A stretch of DNA of 27,463 nucleotides from an uncultured Dysosmobacter sp. (GTDB lineage: Bacteria; Bacillota; Clostridia; Oscillospirales; Oscillospiraceae): contig CAKTSC010000001.1 of the NCBI GenBank assembly GCA_934597465.1, positions 1 through 27,463 on the forward strand, given 5' to 3'. The stretch's first letter is position 1. Every line of letters starts with the position of its first letter. Under the pieces are notes generated by a model that was given only the letters and a program-made list of their open reading frames with translations, made no database searches and was not told the DNA's origin. Shown one piece after another: positions 14,407 to 21,925 of the stretch. Position numbers and translations under genes: made by a program.

Positions 14407-15546
14407 ATGGATCGTATGGAAAATGCCCGGGCGGTTTTCTTCCTGGAGGAGGACTCCAGCAATGATCGCACACGGCCGCTGATGCTTCAGCGCGTGCTGT
14501 TCTGCCCCATCCTCTCCTGGCTGCGGCAGCAACTGCGCGCGGAGGGCATCGGGCGGTTTTTTGTTTGGCTGCCGGAGGAGCTCAGCGCCTGGAAGGCGGA
14601 GGCGGAGGCCTGCTTCGAGCCGGAGGATGAGGCCGTCGTCTCCTGCGACCGGGGCCTTCTGCGGGACTTCCTCCAGGGGGAGGGCAGGGTCACCGTCTTC
14701 CCGGACGCGGAAGTCCCCCTCCGGCTGGAGGGCCGGGGCTACGCCTACCGGGCGGAGGCCGCCGCCCTCATCGAGGGCTGGTTCGATGCTCCTGATCGCA
14801 ATGAAGTCCGGGGCTGGGAGCCCTACGGCAACTCCACCCCCATCCTGAGCCCGGCGGATCTCCAGGCCCAGGAGCTGGCCATCCGGGATGCCATCGTATT
14901 GAAGCACATCGAGAAGGGCGTGCGCTTCCTGGATCCCGGGGCGGTCTACATCGATCCCAGGGTGGAGATCGGCGCGGGAACGGTGATTCTCCCCGGCACC
15001 ATCCTGCGGGGCAAGACCCGCATCGGCGCGGACTGCGAGATCGGGCCCCAGGCCATGATCCGGGACTGCACCGTGGGCGACCGGACGGAGGTCAACGCCT
15101 CCCAGTGCAACGAGAGTGTCATCGGCAGCGACACCCATGTGGGGCCCTTCGCCTATATCCGCCCCCACTGCACCGTGGGCGACCACATCAAGGTGGGCGA
15201 CTTCGTGGAGCTGAAGAACTCCACCATCGGGGACGGCACCAAGATCTCCCACCTCACCTACGTGGGGGACAGCGACGTGGGCCAGCGGGTCAACTTCGGC
15301 TGCGGCACCATCACCACCAACTACGACGGTTTCAAGAAATACCGCTGCGAGATCGGGGACGGGGCCTTCATCGGCTGCAACACCAACCTGGTGGCCCCGG
15401 TGCGGGTCGGCAGTGGGGCCTACACCGCGGCGGGCTCCACCGTGACGCGCGACGTGCCCGACGACGCCCTGCACATCGCCCGGCCGGAGGAGGTCATCAA
15501 GGAGGGCTGGGCCAAGCGCCGCCGCCAGGCCCACGGCAGGGACTGA
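14407..15546 (+). CDS. glmU: GlmU-like protein: intact acetyltransferase domain, eroded uridylyltransferase domain
   Basis: 379 aa against about 455 for normal GlmU. Residues about 150-379 are the left-handed beta-helix (hexapeptide repeats). They carry all E. coli acetyltransferase residues at matching spacing: R252, K270, H282 (base, SHLTYVGD), Y285, N296, N305 and K311 in NYDGFKKY, equivalent to R333, K351, H363, Y366, N377, N386 and K392. This half makes GlcNAc-1-P from GlcN-1-P and acetyl-CoA. Residues 1-150 are about 80 shorter than a pyrophosphorylase domain and have no LAAGxGTRM / PKxL signature; only the linker helices (LQAQELAIRDAIVLKHIEKG) align to GlmU. UTP transfer must therefore be done elsewhere. 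The ATG at 14407 is preceded by GGAAGGGAG at a longish spacing; ATG 14416 is possible. prs follows after 77 bp, as in Bacillus gcaD-prs. Confidence 0.85.
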   Translation: MDRMENARAVFFLEEDSSNDRTRPLMLQRVLFCPILSWLRQQLRAEGIGRFFVWLPEELSAWKAEAEACFEPEDEAVVSCDRGLLRDFLQGEGRVTVFPDAEVPLRLEGRGYAYRAEAAALIEGWFDAPDRNEVRGWEPYGNSTPILSPADLQAQELAIRDAIVLKHIEKGVRFLDPGAVYIDPRVEIGAGTVILPGTILRGKTRIGADCEIGPQAMIRDCTVGDRTEVNASQCNESVIGSDTHVGPFAYIRPHCTVGDHIKVGDFVELKNSTIGDGTKISHLTYVGDSDVGQRVNFGCGTITTNYDGFKKYRCEIGDGAFIGCNTNLVAPVRVGSGAYTAAGSTVTRDVPDDALHIARPEEVIKEGWAKRRRQAHGRD

Positions 15547-15623
15547 CCCAGGCTCCGGTTTTGTTGGAAGACAAATTACGATAGAGAAGACCAGGATAAA
15601 AAGAAGAAGGAAGGTATTGCAAC

Positions 15624-16583
15624 ATGATTTCTCACGGCAAGGATCTCAAGGTCTTCACCGGCAACGCCAACCCCCAGCTGGCATCGGAGATCTGCAAGCT
15701 CATCGGCACCAAGCTGGGTGAGTCCGAGGTCGGCACGTTCTCCGACGGTGAGATCTTCGTCTCCCTGTATGAGACCGTCCGCGGCAGCGACGTTTTCGTG
15801 GTCCAGTCCACCTGCGGCAACGTCAACAACAGCCTCATGGAGCTGCTCATCATGATCGACGCCCTCAAGCGCGCCTCCGCCGGCCGCATCACCGCCGTGA
15901 TGCCTTACTACGGCTACGCCCGGCAGGATCGCAAGGCCAAGGCCCGGGATCCCATCACCGCGAAGCTGGTGGCCAACATGCTCACCGCCGCCGGCGCCGA
16001 CCGGGTGCTGACCATGGATCTCCACGCCTCCCAGATCCAGGGCTTCTTCGATATCCCCGTGGACAACCTGGCCGGCAACCCCGTCTTCGTGGACTACTAC
16101 GCCAAGAAGTTCGGCTCCGCCTGCGAGGATATGGTGGTGGTCTCTCCCGACGTGGGCTCCGTGGCCCGGGCCCGCGCCTTCGCCCAGAAGCTCCACATGA
16201 ACCTTGCCATCGTGGATAAGCGCCGCCAGAAGGCCAACCAGTGCGAGGTCATGAACATCATCGGCGATGTGGAGGGCAAGGACTGCATCCTCTTCGACGA
16301 CATGGTGGATACCGGCGGATCCCTCTGCAACGCCGCCAAGGCCGTCATGGAGGTGGGCCACGCCAAGTCCGTCCACGCCTGTGCCAGCCATGGCGTCCTC
16401 TCCGGCCCCGCCATCGAGCGCATCAACAACAGCGTCATCACTGAGCTCGCATTGCTTGATACCATCCCCGCCATCCCCGAGGGCGCCAGCAGCAAGATCA
16501 AGTACCTCACCGTGGCCCCCATGTTTGCCGAGGCCATCGAGCGCATCTATCAGGAGATCTCCATCTCCAAGCTCTTCCGCTGA
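15624..16583 (+). CDS. prs: Ribose-phosphate pyrophosphokinase (PRPP synthetase)
   Basis: 319 aa, class I length. It makes PRPP from ribose-5-phosphate and ATP for nucleotide, His and Trp synthesis. Seen: N-terminal FTGNANPQLA, FSDGEIFVSL, the flexible-loop segment YYGYARQDRKAKARDP (95-110), catalytic-site H134 (DLHASQIQGFFDIPVDNL), the signature VVVSPDVGSVARARAFA and the PRPP loop DDMVDTGGS (225-233). SD GGAAGG is about 10 nt before the ATG. It is co-directional with glmU and ended by a strong terminator. Confidence 0.98.
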   Translation: MISHGKDLKVFTGNANPQLASEICKLIGTKLGESEVGTFSDGEIFVSLYETVRGSDVFVVQSTCGNVNNSLMELLIMIDALKRASAGRITAVMPYYGYARQDRKAKARDPITAKLVANMLTAAGADRVLTMDLHASQIQGFFDIPVDNLAGNPVFVDYYAKKFGSACEDMVVVSPDVGSVARARAFAQKLHMNLAIVDKRRQKANQCEVMNIIGDVEGKDCILFDDMVDTGGSLCNAAKAVMEVGHAKSVHACASHGVLSGPAIERINNSVITELALLDTIPAIPEGASSKIKYLTVAPMFAEAIERIYQEISISKLFR

Positions 16584-16597
16584 GAAAGCATCCCCCC

Positions 16598-16625
16598 AAG
16601 GGCCGCCGAAAGGCGGCCCTTTTTT
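16598..16625 (+). terminator. Intrinsic terminator of glmU-prs
   Basis: 10-bp perfect stem (16598-16607 / 16612-16621), GAAA loop, followed by a run of T (16620-16625), 14 nt after the prs stop. Confidence 0.92.
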
Positions 16626-16756
16626 GTGCATCTTGGCGTTGGGCGGTTGGGCAGCCGGGGGGAGCAATGAGGATTGCGGCCTTGGGCCCCGGACTGGGGC
16701 CATGGAGGGCCCGCCCGATGGGCGGGGACGATAATTCCGATGAAGATCGGAGGCTT

Positions 16757-16798
16757 GCGAGGGGATATTCTTTTCGAATCAAAAGAATATCCCCTCGC
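16757..16798. repeat. 18-bp-stem palindrome (module M2, copy B)
   Basis: Arms 16757-16774 and 16781-16798, loop CGAATC. Outer stem GCGAGGGGAT versus CTGGGGATGT in copy A, each with a fully complementary partner arm. Confidence 0.9.
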
Positions 16799-16813
16799 GC
16801 TCCCCAAGAAAGA

Positions 16814-16848
16814 TTGTCAGGGGGGATGTCAAATTTCCCCCCTGACAA
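16814..16848. repeat. Hairpin module M3, copy B
   Basis: 13-bp stem TTGTCAGGGGGGA / TCCCCCCTGACAA. Copy A (10604-10629) has only the 8-bp CGGGGGGA / TCCCCCCG stem. Confidence 0.8.
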
Positions 16849-16861
16849 CCACTTGAAACGA

Positions 16862-16897
16862 CCAAAGGGAGGGGGCCTGCGGGCCCCCTCCCTTTGG
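16862..16897. repeat. Hairpin module M4, copy B
   Basis: Perfect 16-bp stem CCAAAGGGAGGGGGCC with loop TGCG, followed by AATCCCG as in copy A. Confidence 0.9.
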
Positions 16898-17360
16898 AAT
16901 CCCGTCCCTGGGGGGCGGGCGGGTGAAGGAGCTGTTACGATAGACGGGGGCTTGCTTTTTGAGGGGGGGGTGGTAGGACGGTAGGGGGCGGGCTCTGTCC
17001 CGTCCCGGGACAGGGACTTCCGCGTGGGATGGGTTTCCGTGCGGACGCTTCGCTGCGCACGGGGCATTGAAATGGAACCCCATCAACCAACGTTCCGAAA
17101 TTTGTTATACTCTCTGCTTCTCTTTCAGCGCCACTCGCTTCGCTGGCGTTGGCGGGGTTGGGGGCGGGGGGATGGTACTGCTACTGTTTTAATCCCTGTC
17201 ATTGCGAGGAGGCCCAACGGGCCGACGTGGCAATCCGTTCTTTTGTTGGTGTTTTGGTTTGCGCGGGCGGGTTCGGGCGGCCACGTAGGGCCGCCCCTAC
17301 GCAGGGTTGGGGGTTTACGGGAACCAATGGAGTTGGCTTTTGTGGTAGTCTGGCGGCGGG

Positions 17361-17383
17361 GCGGGACGGAGCCCGCCCTCTAC
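17361..17383 (-). repeat. Inverted copy of module M5
   Basis: GCGGGACGGAGCCCGCCCTC and following bases are the reverse complement of the GTAGGGGGCGGGCTCTGTCC core of M5 with one mismatch, so M5 also moves or duplicates as a separate unit. Confidence 0.75.
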
Positions 17384-17468
17384 ACGGTTAACGGGAGTAC
17401 CTGCGGGGTCGATGTACCGAAGCCATGGGCATCAGCCCCTACGATGGGGACGGGGGACGGCGTTTTGC

Positions 17469-17497
17469 TTGACACCTGAGGGCGGGCGGGGTATCAT
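17469..17497 (+). promoter_or_regulatory. Strong sigma-A promoter of pth-mfd
   Basis: Consensus TTGACA (17469-17474), 17-bp spacer, TATCAT (17492-17497). It supplies the transcription that the upstream prs terminator and repeat island would otherwise cut off. Confidence 0.85.
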
Positions 17498-17511
17498 AGG
17501 GAAAACCACCA

Positions 17512-17535
17512 GGCGGGGAAGAACTCTTCCCCGCC
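17512..17535 (+). other. Leader hairpin upstream of pth
   Basis: 11-bp perfect stem (17512-17522 / 17525-17535) with a minimal loop, beginning about 8 nt after the predicted transcription start. No U tract follows, so an mRNA-stabilising 5' hairpin is more likely than an attenuator. Confidence 0.5.
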
Positions 17536-17615
17536 CTTGCGGCGTTGCCGCCGTTCGGGCGTCCGGGGAACTGGGCGGCATGGGATGGGACGGAATGGAA
17601 AAGGAGGAGCGGCAT

Positions 17616-18212
17616 ATGCTCTTTGGAAGGAATGGCGGGGGGATCCAATGGCTCATCGTGGGGCTGGGGAACCCCGGGGAGAAGTACGCCCGCACCCGGC
17701 ACAACCTGGGCTTCCTGGCCCTGGATCTGCTGGCGGAGCGGCAGAAGCTGAAGATCAACCGCATCAAGTACAAGGCCCTGGTGGCGGAGACGGAGTTCGG
17801 CGGGGAGCGCTGCCTCCTGATGAAGCCCCAGACCTATATGAACCTCTCCGGCGAGGCGGTGCGGGAGGCGGCTCAGTTCTACAAGATCCCGGCGGAGCAC
17901 GTCCTCGTCATTTATGACGACGTTTCCCTGCCGGTGGGGAAGCTCCGGGTGCGGCCCTCCGGCAGCGCCGGGGGACACAACGGCATCAAGAACATCATCG
18001 CCCATCTGGGGACGGACGTCTTCCCCCGGGTGAAGATCGGCGCGGGGGCCCCGGCGGGGGGCGGCGCCGAGATGGTGGACTGGGTCATCGGCGAGCCCTC
18101 CCCGGCGGACAAGAAGCTGCTGCTGGAGGCCGCTAAGCGGGCCGTGGACGCCGCCGAGCGCATCGTACAGGACGGCGGCGACTGCCAGAAGGCCATGAAC
18201 CTTTTCAACTGA
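17616..18212 (+). CDS. pth: Peptidyl-tRNA hydrolase
   Basis: 198 aa. It releases peptides from peptidyl-tRNA dropped by ribosomes. Seen: WLIVGLGNPG with N19, catalytic H29 (TRTRHNLGF region), PQTYMNLSGE with N76, D101 in IYDDVSLPVGKLR, and GSAGGHNGIKNII. The frame is open upstream, but ATG 17616 has AAGGAGG about 8 nt before it and lies after the promoter and leader. The nine residues before QWLIVGLGNPG are an extension common in clostridial homologues. mfd follows after 76 bp in the same direction, as in Bacillus spoVC-mfd. Confidence 0.96.
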   Translation: MLFGRNGGGIQWLIVGLGNPGEKYARTRHNLGFLALDLLAERQKLKINRIKYKALVAETEFGGERCLLMKPQTYMNLSGEAVREAAQFYKIPAEHVLVIYDDVSLPVGKLRVRPSGSAGGHNGIKNIIAHLGTDVFPRVKIGAGAPAGGGAEMVDWVIGEPSPADKKLLLEAAKRAVDAAERIVQDGGDCQKAMNLFN

Positions 18213-18288
18213 GAGCCACCGGAAGGAGGCCCCGACACCGTGTTTGCCCCTGCCGCCGGGAGATCCGGGGCCGGGGCGGGAGAAGCGC

Positions 18289-21200
18289 ATGAAACAGCTT
18301 TTGGAAAAACTCAATACCCTGCCGGAGCTGGAGGAGCTCTGGCAGCGCATCGACGGCGGGGGCTGCCCCGCCGCCGTCACGGGATTGCAGGGTGTCCACC
18401 GGGCCATGGCGGGCGCGGCCCTGGCCCGGCGGAGCGGGCGGCCTGCCCTCTTCGTCTGCGGCGACGAGGGGGAGGCCCGGACGCTGCGGGAGGATCTCCG
18501 GGCCCTGCTGGGCTCTGAGATCGTGCTGCTGCTGGGCCGGGAATGGCAGCTGCGGCCCGGGGCCGTGGCCAGCCGGGGCTGGGAGCAGGATCGCCTGGCG
18601 GCCCTCCACACCCTGGCGGAGGGGGGCGCTGCCGCCGTGGTGGCCACGGCGGACGGCCTCATGGCCCGGACGCTGCCGAAAAGCGCCCTGCTGTGCTCGG
18701 TCTTTCCCCTGGAGAACGGGCAGCGGCTGGAGCTGGCCGGGTTCGCGGAGCAGCTGACGGAGGCGGGCTATGCCCGCGTCCTCCAGGTGGAGGGCGTGGG
18801 GCAGTTCGCCATCCGGGGCGGGATCCTGGATGTCTTCTCCCCCCTGATGGAAAAGCCCGTCCGCTGCGAGCTCTTCGGGGACGAGATCGACTCCATGGGT
18901 CTCTTCGACCCCGGCACCCAGCGCCGGGTGCAGAACGTGGAGCGGGCGCTGCTGCTGCCCTGCGGCGAGGTGCTGCCCTATCGGGCCGAGGGGGGCCTGC
19001 CGGGCCTCGCGGACACCATGGAGGCCCTGGCCAAGCGGCTGCGCCGCCGCCAGGGGACGGAGAAGATCGTGGAGACGGTGCTCTCCGACGCGGAGCAGCT
19101 GCGGGGCGGGGTGCTGCCCGGCGGCATGGATCGCTATCTGCCCCTGATCCACCCCCGGTTCACCACGGCCATGGACTACCTGGATCCGGAGAGCCTGGTC
19201 TTCCTCTGCGAGGGAGGGCGGGTGGAGCAGCGGGCCAAGGGCACGCTGCTGCAGCTGCGGCAGGACGCCGAGGCCATGATGGAGGCGGGATACCTCTCCG
19301 GCGAGGGGGCGGAGCTGCTGCTCTCGGAGAACGCCCTCTTCGCCGCCCTCTCGGACTTCCCGGCGGTGATGCTGGACGCCCTGCCCACCTCCCGCCTGCC
19401 CCTGAAGCCCCGGAGCCTGCTGCACATCGATGCCCGCCAGCTCTCCAGCTACGGCGGCAGTCTCGAGACCGCGGCGGCGGACATGGAGCATTACCGGAAG
19501 AGCGGCAGCGGCGTGCTGGTGCTCTGCGGCGGCGAGACCCGGGCCAGGAACCTCCTCCGCATCCTGGACGAGCACGGCATCCCGGCGGCGCTGGATCTGA
19601 CGGGACGGGCCATGCCCGCCCCCGGCGAGGTGCGCATCACTTTGGGAGCCCTCAGCGCCGGCAGCGAGTGGCCGTCGCTGAACCTGGCCATCCTGACGGA
19701 GGGGCAGCTCCTCTCCGTCCAGCGCAGGCGCCCCGCCCGGGTGCCCAAGGAGAGCAACCGCCAGAAGCTCCAATCCTACACAGACCTGAAGCCCGGAGAT
19801 CTGGTGGTACACGTCCACCACGGCATCGGCCGCTTCGCCGGGATCCGCCGCCTGCCCACGGACGGGGTGGAGAAGGACTACATCAAGCTGGACTACGCCG
19901 GGGGCGACTGCCTCTATGTCCCCGTGACCCAGCTGGACATGGTCAGCAAGTATATCGGCGGCGGGGAGGACGCCCAGGAGAAGACCCGGCTCAACCGGCT
20001 GGGCAGCACCGAGTGGACGAAGCAGAAATCCCGGGCCAGGGCCGCCGTGAAGGATCTCGCCAAGGGCCTCATCCAGCTCTACGCCCAGCGCTCCCGGCAG
20101 CCGGGCTTCGCCTTTTCCCCGGACTCCGCCTGGCAGCAGGAGTTCGAGGATGCCTTCCCCTACCCGGAGACGGAGGATCAGCTCCGGGCCATCCGGGAGA
20201 TCAAGGCCGACATGGAGAAGCCCCGGCCCATGGATCGCCTGCTCTGCGGCGACGTGGGTTACGGCAAGACGGAGGTGGCCCTCCGGGCGGTGATGAAGTG
20301 CATCCTGGACGGGAAGCAGGCCGCCATCCTGGTGCCCACCACGGTTCTTGCCCAGCAGCACTACGCCACGGCCCAGAGCCGCTTCCGCTCCTTCCCCGTG
20401 ACCATCGAGGTGCTCTCCCGCTTCACCTCTCCCAAGGAGCAGAAGCGCATCCTCTCCAATCTCGCCGAAGGCCGGGTGGATCTCATCATCGGCACCCACA
20501 AGCTCATCCAGAAGAGCGTGAAGTTCCACGACCTGGGCTTACTCGTCATCGACGAGGAGCAGCGCTTCGGCGTCAGCCACAAGGAGAAGCTCCGGGAGAT
20601 GGCCCGCCAGGTGGACACCCTGACCCTCTCGGCGACTCCCATCCCCCGGACGCTGAACATGTCTCTTGCGGGCCTGCGGGACATGTCCACCCTGGAGGAG
20701 CCCCCCCGCGACCGCCAGGCCGTGCAGACCTACGTGCTGGAGGAGGACTGGGGCGTTCTTGCGGACGCCTGCCGCCGGGAGCTTGACCGGGGCGGGCAGG
20801 TCTACTTCCTCCACAACCGGGTGGAGAGCATCGACCGGACGGCCTCCCGGCTCCAGAAGCTCCTGGGCCCCGAGGCCCGCATCGCCGTGGGCCACGGCCA
20901 GATGGGAGAGCAGGAGCTCTCCGCCGTCATGCAGCAGATGGTGGAGGGGGAGGCAGACATCCTGGTCTGCACCACCATCATCGAGACCGGCATCGACATC
21001 CCCAACGTGAATACCCTCATCGTGGAGGACGCCGACCGCATGGGCCTGGCCCAGCTCCACCAGCTCCGGGGCCGCATCGGCCGCAGCGCCCGCCGGGCCT
21101 ACGCCTACCTCACCTACCGGCCGGGAAAGATCCTGCAGGAGGCCGCCGCCAAGCGTCTTGCCGCCATCCGGGAGTACGTGGAGTTCGGCTCCGGCTTCCG

Positions 21201-21804
21201 CATCGCCATGCGGGATCTGGAGATCCGGGGCGCGGGCAACCTGCTGGGGCCCCAGCAGAGCGGCACCATGATGAGCGTGGGCTATGACCTCTACCTCAAG
21301 CTCCTGGAGGAGGCCGTGCTGGAGGAGCGGGGCGAGGCCAAGGCCCACGTCCGGGAGTGCGCGGCGGATCTCACTGTCAACGCCAACATCCCGGAGAGCT
21401 ACGTGCCCTCCGCTCAGCAGCGGATGGATCTCTACCGCCGCATCGCCTCCGTCCGGACGGACGAGGACGTTTCCGACGTGCTGGACGAGCTCATCGACCG
21501 CTACGGCGAACCGCCCAAGCCCGTTCTGGCCCTGCTGGACGTGGCCCTGCTCCGCTCCGCCGCCGTGAAGGCCGGCGTGGGGGACATCAGCCAGCGGGGC
21601 GACAAGCTGAAGCTCCGGCTGGACGAGTTCCATCCGGCGGCCCTTTCCGCCGTCTGCGCCATGCCCAAGTACCGGCGCTGCCTGAGCCTCTCCGCCGGGG
21701 AGAAGCCCGCCCTGACTCTGACCCTGCCCAAGGGGGCCGACGTGCTGGACTCCGCCCTGACACTGGTGGAGGATCTGCGGCTCCAGGGCGGCGCGCAGGC
21801 ATAA
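18289..21804 (+). CDS. mfd: Transcription-repair coupling factor
   Basis: 1171 aa from the ATG at 18289, usual 1150-1180. It removes RNA polymerase stalled at DNA lesions and recruits UvrA. Order: UvrB-like N-terminal module (about 1-330), RNA polymerase interaction domain starting near residue 500 (GDLVVHVHHGIGRFAGI), SF2 translocase with Walker A GDVGYGKT (654-661), the DEEQ box (755-758), LSATPIPRTLNMSL, the TTIIETGIDIPNVNT helicase motif and QLRGRIGRSARRAYAY, then the C-terminal UvrA-regulating domain from about 1010. Start: GGGAG precedes the ATG. The frame is open to a TTG at 18244, and a better SD (AAGGAGG, 18223-18229) is spaced for a GTG at 18240 that opens another frame, so the exact N-terminus is the only doubt. 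Confidence 0.97.
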   Translation: MKQLLEKLNTLPELEELWQRIDGGGCPAAVTGLQGVHRAMAGAALARRSGRPALFVCGDEGEARTLREDLRALLGSEIVLLLGREWQLRPGAVASRGWEQDRLAALHTLAEGGAAAVVATADGLMARTLPKSALLCSVFPLENGQRLELAGFAEQLTEAGYARVLQVEGVGQFAIRGGILDVFSPLMEKPVRCELFGDEIDSMGLFDPGTQRRVQNVERALLLPCGEVLPYRAEGGLPGLADTMEALAKRLRRRQGTEKIVETVLSDAEQLRGGVLPGGMDRYLPLIHPRFTTAMDYLDPESLVFLCEGGRVEQRAKGTLLQLRQDAEAMMEAGYLSGEGAELLLSENALFAALSDFPAVMLDALPTSRLPLKPRSLLHIDARQLSSYGGSLETAAADMEHYRKSGSGVLVLCGGETRARNLLRILDEHGIPAALDLTGRAMPAPGEVRITLGALSAGSEWPSLNLAILTEGQLLSVQRRRPARVPKESNRQKLQSYTDLKPGDLVVHVHHGIGRFAGIRRLPTDGVEKDYIKLDYAGGDCLYVPVTQLDMVSKYIGGGEDAQEKTRLNRLGSTEWTKQKSRARAAVKDLAKGLIQLYAQRSRQPGFAFSPDSAWQQEFEDAFPYPETEDQLRAIREIKADMEKPRPMDRLLCGDVGYGKTEVALRAVMKCILDGKQAAILVPTTVLAQQHYATAQSRFRSFPVTIEVLSRFTSPKEQKRILSNLAEGRVDLIIGTHKLIQKSVKFHDLGLLVIDEEQRFGVSHKEKLREMARQVDTLTLSATPIPRTLNMSLAGLRDMSTLEEPPRDRQAVQTYVLEEDWGVLADACRRELDRGGQVYFLHNRVESIDRTASRLQKLLGPEARIAVGHGQMGEQELSAVMQQMVEGEADILVCTTIIETGIDIPNVNTLIVEDADRMGLAQLHQLRGRIGRSARRAYAYLTYRPGKILQEAAAKRLAAIREYVEFGSGFRIAMRDLEIRGAGNLLGPQQSGTMMSVGYDLYLKLLEEAVLEERGEAKAHVRECAADLTVNANIPESYVPSAQQRMDLYRRIASVRTDEDVSDVLDELIDRYGEPPKPVLALLDVALLRSAAVKAGVGDISQRGDKLKLRLDEFHPAALSAVCAMPKYRRCLSLSAGEKPALTLTLPKGADVLDSALTLVEDLRLQGGAQA

Positions 21805-21826
21805 TTTTCCCCGCCGCCGCATAGAT

Positions 21827-21870
21827 ATCACCGGTCTGTCCCGTGGAGGGACGGGCCGGTGATGCTTTTT
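21827..21870 (+). terminator. Intrinsic terminator of pth-mfd
   Basis: 16-bp stem with two G-U pairs (21827-21842 / 21848-21863), 5-nt loop, followed by GC then TTTTT (21866-21870), starting 22 nt after the mfd stop. Confidence 0.9.
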
Positions 21871-21925
21871 CTGCGCCGCCGGAAGGCGGGGGGACGCCGG
21901 GGCCATCCCCGGAGAAAGGGACGCG

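Larger units (their letters stand above)
16735..17303 (+). repeat. Composite repeat island B
   Basis: Collinear with island A: M1 16735-16758, M2 hairpin 16757-16798 (directly abutting M1), M3 hairpin 16814-16848, M4 hairpin 16862-16897, M5 16976-17010, M6 17197-17237, M7 17274-17303. M7 is identical to copy A except one base in the loop. The interval between M5 and M6 differs from island A. The island follows the prs terminator by about 110 bp. Confidence 0.85.
16626..17615. other. About 1-kb gene-free intergenic region with repeat island B
   Basis: No credible protein in any frame. It holds island B (16735-17303), an inverted M5 copy (17361-17383), several REP-like hairpins such as CCGTGCG...CGCACGG (about 17036-17063) and CGCCA...TGGCG (about 17130-17149), and then the pth promoter and leader (17469-17615). 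Confidence 0.7.

Noticed and set aside
17103..17111. TGT-TATACT, an extended -10-like sequence in island B
   Set aside because: No -35, no counterpart in island A, and the consensus promoter for pth lies downstream at 17469-17497.
16507..17479. ORFs inside repeat island B, including frames that run into prs
   Set aside because: Same reason; M2-M7 modules are not in a consistent frame between the two copies, so they are not coding.
18205..20529. 774-codon minus-strand ORF opposite mfd
   Set aside because: Antisense shadow of Mfd helicase; no recognisable protein features.
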